DNA of 6,365 bases, from positions 1 through 6,365 of the forward strand of contig JAEZBK010000068.1 of assembly GCA_023427355.1 (NCBI GenBank), read 5' to 3'. The notes beneath the pieces are model-generated. The model was given only the letters and a program-made list of their open reading frames with translations, had not been told where the DNA came from and ran no database searches. Source of the DNA: Pseudomonadota bacterium (GTDB lineage: Bacteria; Pseudomonadota; Alphaproteobacteria; Micropepsales; Micropepsaceae). Within the stretch, counting starts at the first letter, position 1. Every line of letters starts with the position of its first letter. Below, in pieces: positions 6,056 to 6,365 of this stretch. Both the position numbers and the translations under genes were made by a program.

Positions 6056-6365
6056 GTGAGGAAACTGGGGCTTGGGACGGTCCAGTTCGGCCAGGCCTAT
6101 GGCGTTTCCAACACCAGCGGCCAGGTATCGGCGTCCGCCGCGGCGGCGATCCTGCAACTTGCCGCGCAAGCAGGCGTGGCAGTGCTGGATACCGCCGCCA
6201 ACTATCGCGAAGCCGAAATGGTCCTGTCGGGGCTGGACACGTCGGCCTTCCGTATCGTCACCAAAACAACTCATCTCAACAAAGGTCTGGATGCTGTGTT
6301 GGCGCGGGTGCGGGAATCCAAGCGCCTGCTGCCGCGAGCCGACACGCTGCTCGTGCATATGGGCG
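6056..6365 (+). CDS. Aldo/keto reductase, N-terminal 103 residues (3' end outside window)
   Basis: Aldo/keto reductases are NAD(P)H-dependent TIM-barrel oxidoreductases that reduce carbonyls to alcohols. Seen: the frame opens at GTG 6056 and runs off the window. LGLGTVQFGQAYGVSN at residues 4-19 is the typical first strand and loop of the branch that shares LG-GT-QFG-YG. The likely catalytic tetrad is Asp45 (VLDTAANY), Tyr50, Lys70 (FRIVTKT) and His101 (LLVHMG). No signal peptide is apparent. The start is supported by a GGAG seven bases upstream and by the family N-terminus directly after it. It is divergent from the nitrilase-family gene, so shared regulation is possible. The substrate cannot be told, and the C-terminal cofactor-phosphate site is not in the window. 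Confidence 0.92.
   Translation, partial: MRKLGLGTVQFGQAYGVSNTSGQVSASAAAAILQLAAQAGVAVLDTAANYREAEMVLSGLDTSAFRIVTKTTHLNKGLDAVLARVRESKRLLPRADTLLVHMG

Noticed and set aside
6030..6059. Nine-codon ORF (MIESAGDCA) whose TGA overlaps the reductase GTG
   Set aside because: It has no ribosome site of its own, and the overlap can arise by chance; the GGAG that serves the GTG explains initiation without it.
5891..6358. N-terminal extension of the hydrolase frame to 6358
   Set aside because: It would overlap the divergent aldo/keto reductase and adds 156 residues without family similarity; the family fold begins at ATG 5890.

Overview
The window looks like a chromosomal segment of an alphaproteobacterium. 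The coding DNA is GC-rich (for example 44 of 60 bases are G or C at 2221-2280). The divergent arrangement sdhE-mfd / recG is, from memory, common in Alphaproteobacteria, and the protein texts of Mfd, SdhE, RecG and the nitrilase-family enzyme fit that class. I cannot name a genus.

Layout. 1-1752 (minus): the N-terminal half of mfd, the transcription-repair coupling factor, cut by the window edge. 1740-2036 (minus): sdhE, the FAD assembly factor of succinate dehydrogenase, whose end overlaps the mfd start by 13 bp. 2037-2099: a 63-bp divergent control region. It holds an exact GAAC-N7-GAAC direct repeat, the core of the alphaproteobacterial LexA (SOS) box, and candidate overlapping promoters that would give both genes (almost) leaderless mRNAs. 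2100-4175 (plus): complete recG. 4176-5071: an AT-richer island unlike its neighbours (22 of 60 G+C at 4741-4800). It contains a gene of an uncharacterised family broken by one extra base in a run of nine G (minus strand), followed by about 350 bp without a convincing gene. 5072-5890 (minus): a complete carbon-nitrogen hydrolase (Nit/omega-amidase-like) with its Glu-Lys-Cys triad. 5891-6055: a divergent control region with short palindromes. 6056-6365 (plus): the first 103 codons of an aldo/keto reductase.

Working together. Mfd and RecG are both double-stranded DNA translocases for genome maintenance: Mfd clears stalled RNA polymerase and recruits UvrA, and RecG remodels stalled forks and recombination intermediates. 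If the LexA box is real, one operator would link both repair genes, plus the metabolic gene sdhE, to DNA damage. The nitrilase-family enzyme and the aldo/keto reductase are divergently transcribed metabolic genes with no obvious link to the repair genes.

The two observations most worth checking are the SOS box between recG and sdhE-mfd, and the G9-tract frameshift, which can be read as a decayed gene, a phase-variable gene or a sequencing error. No wholly new multi-gene system is visible.
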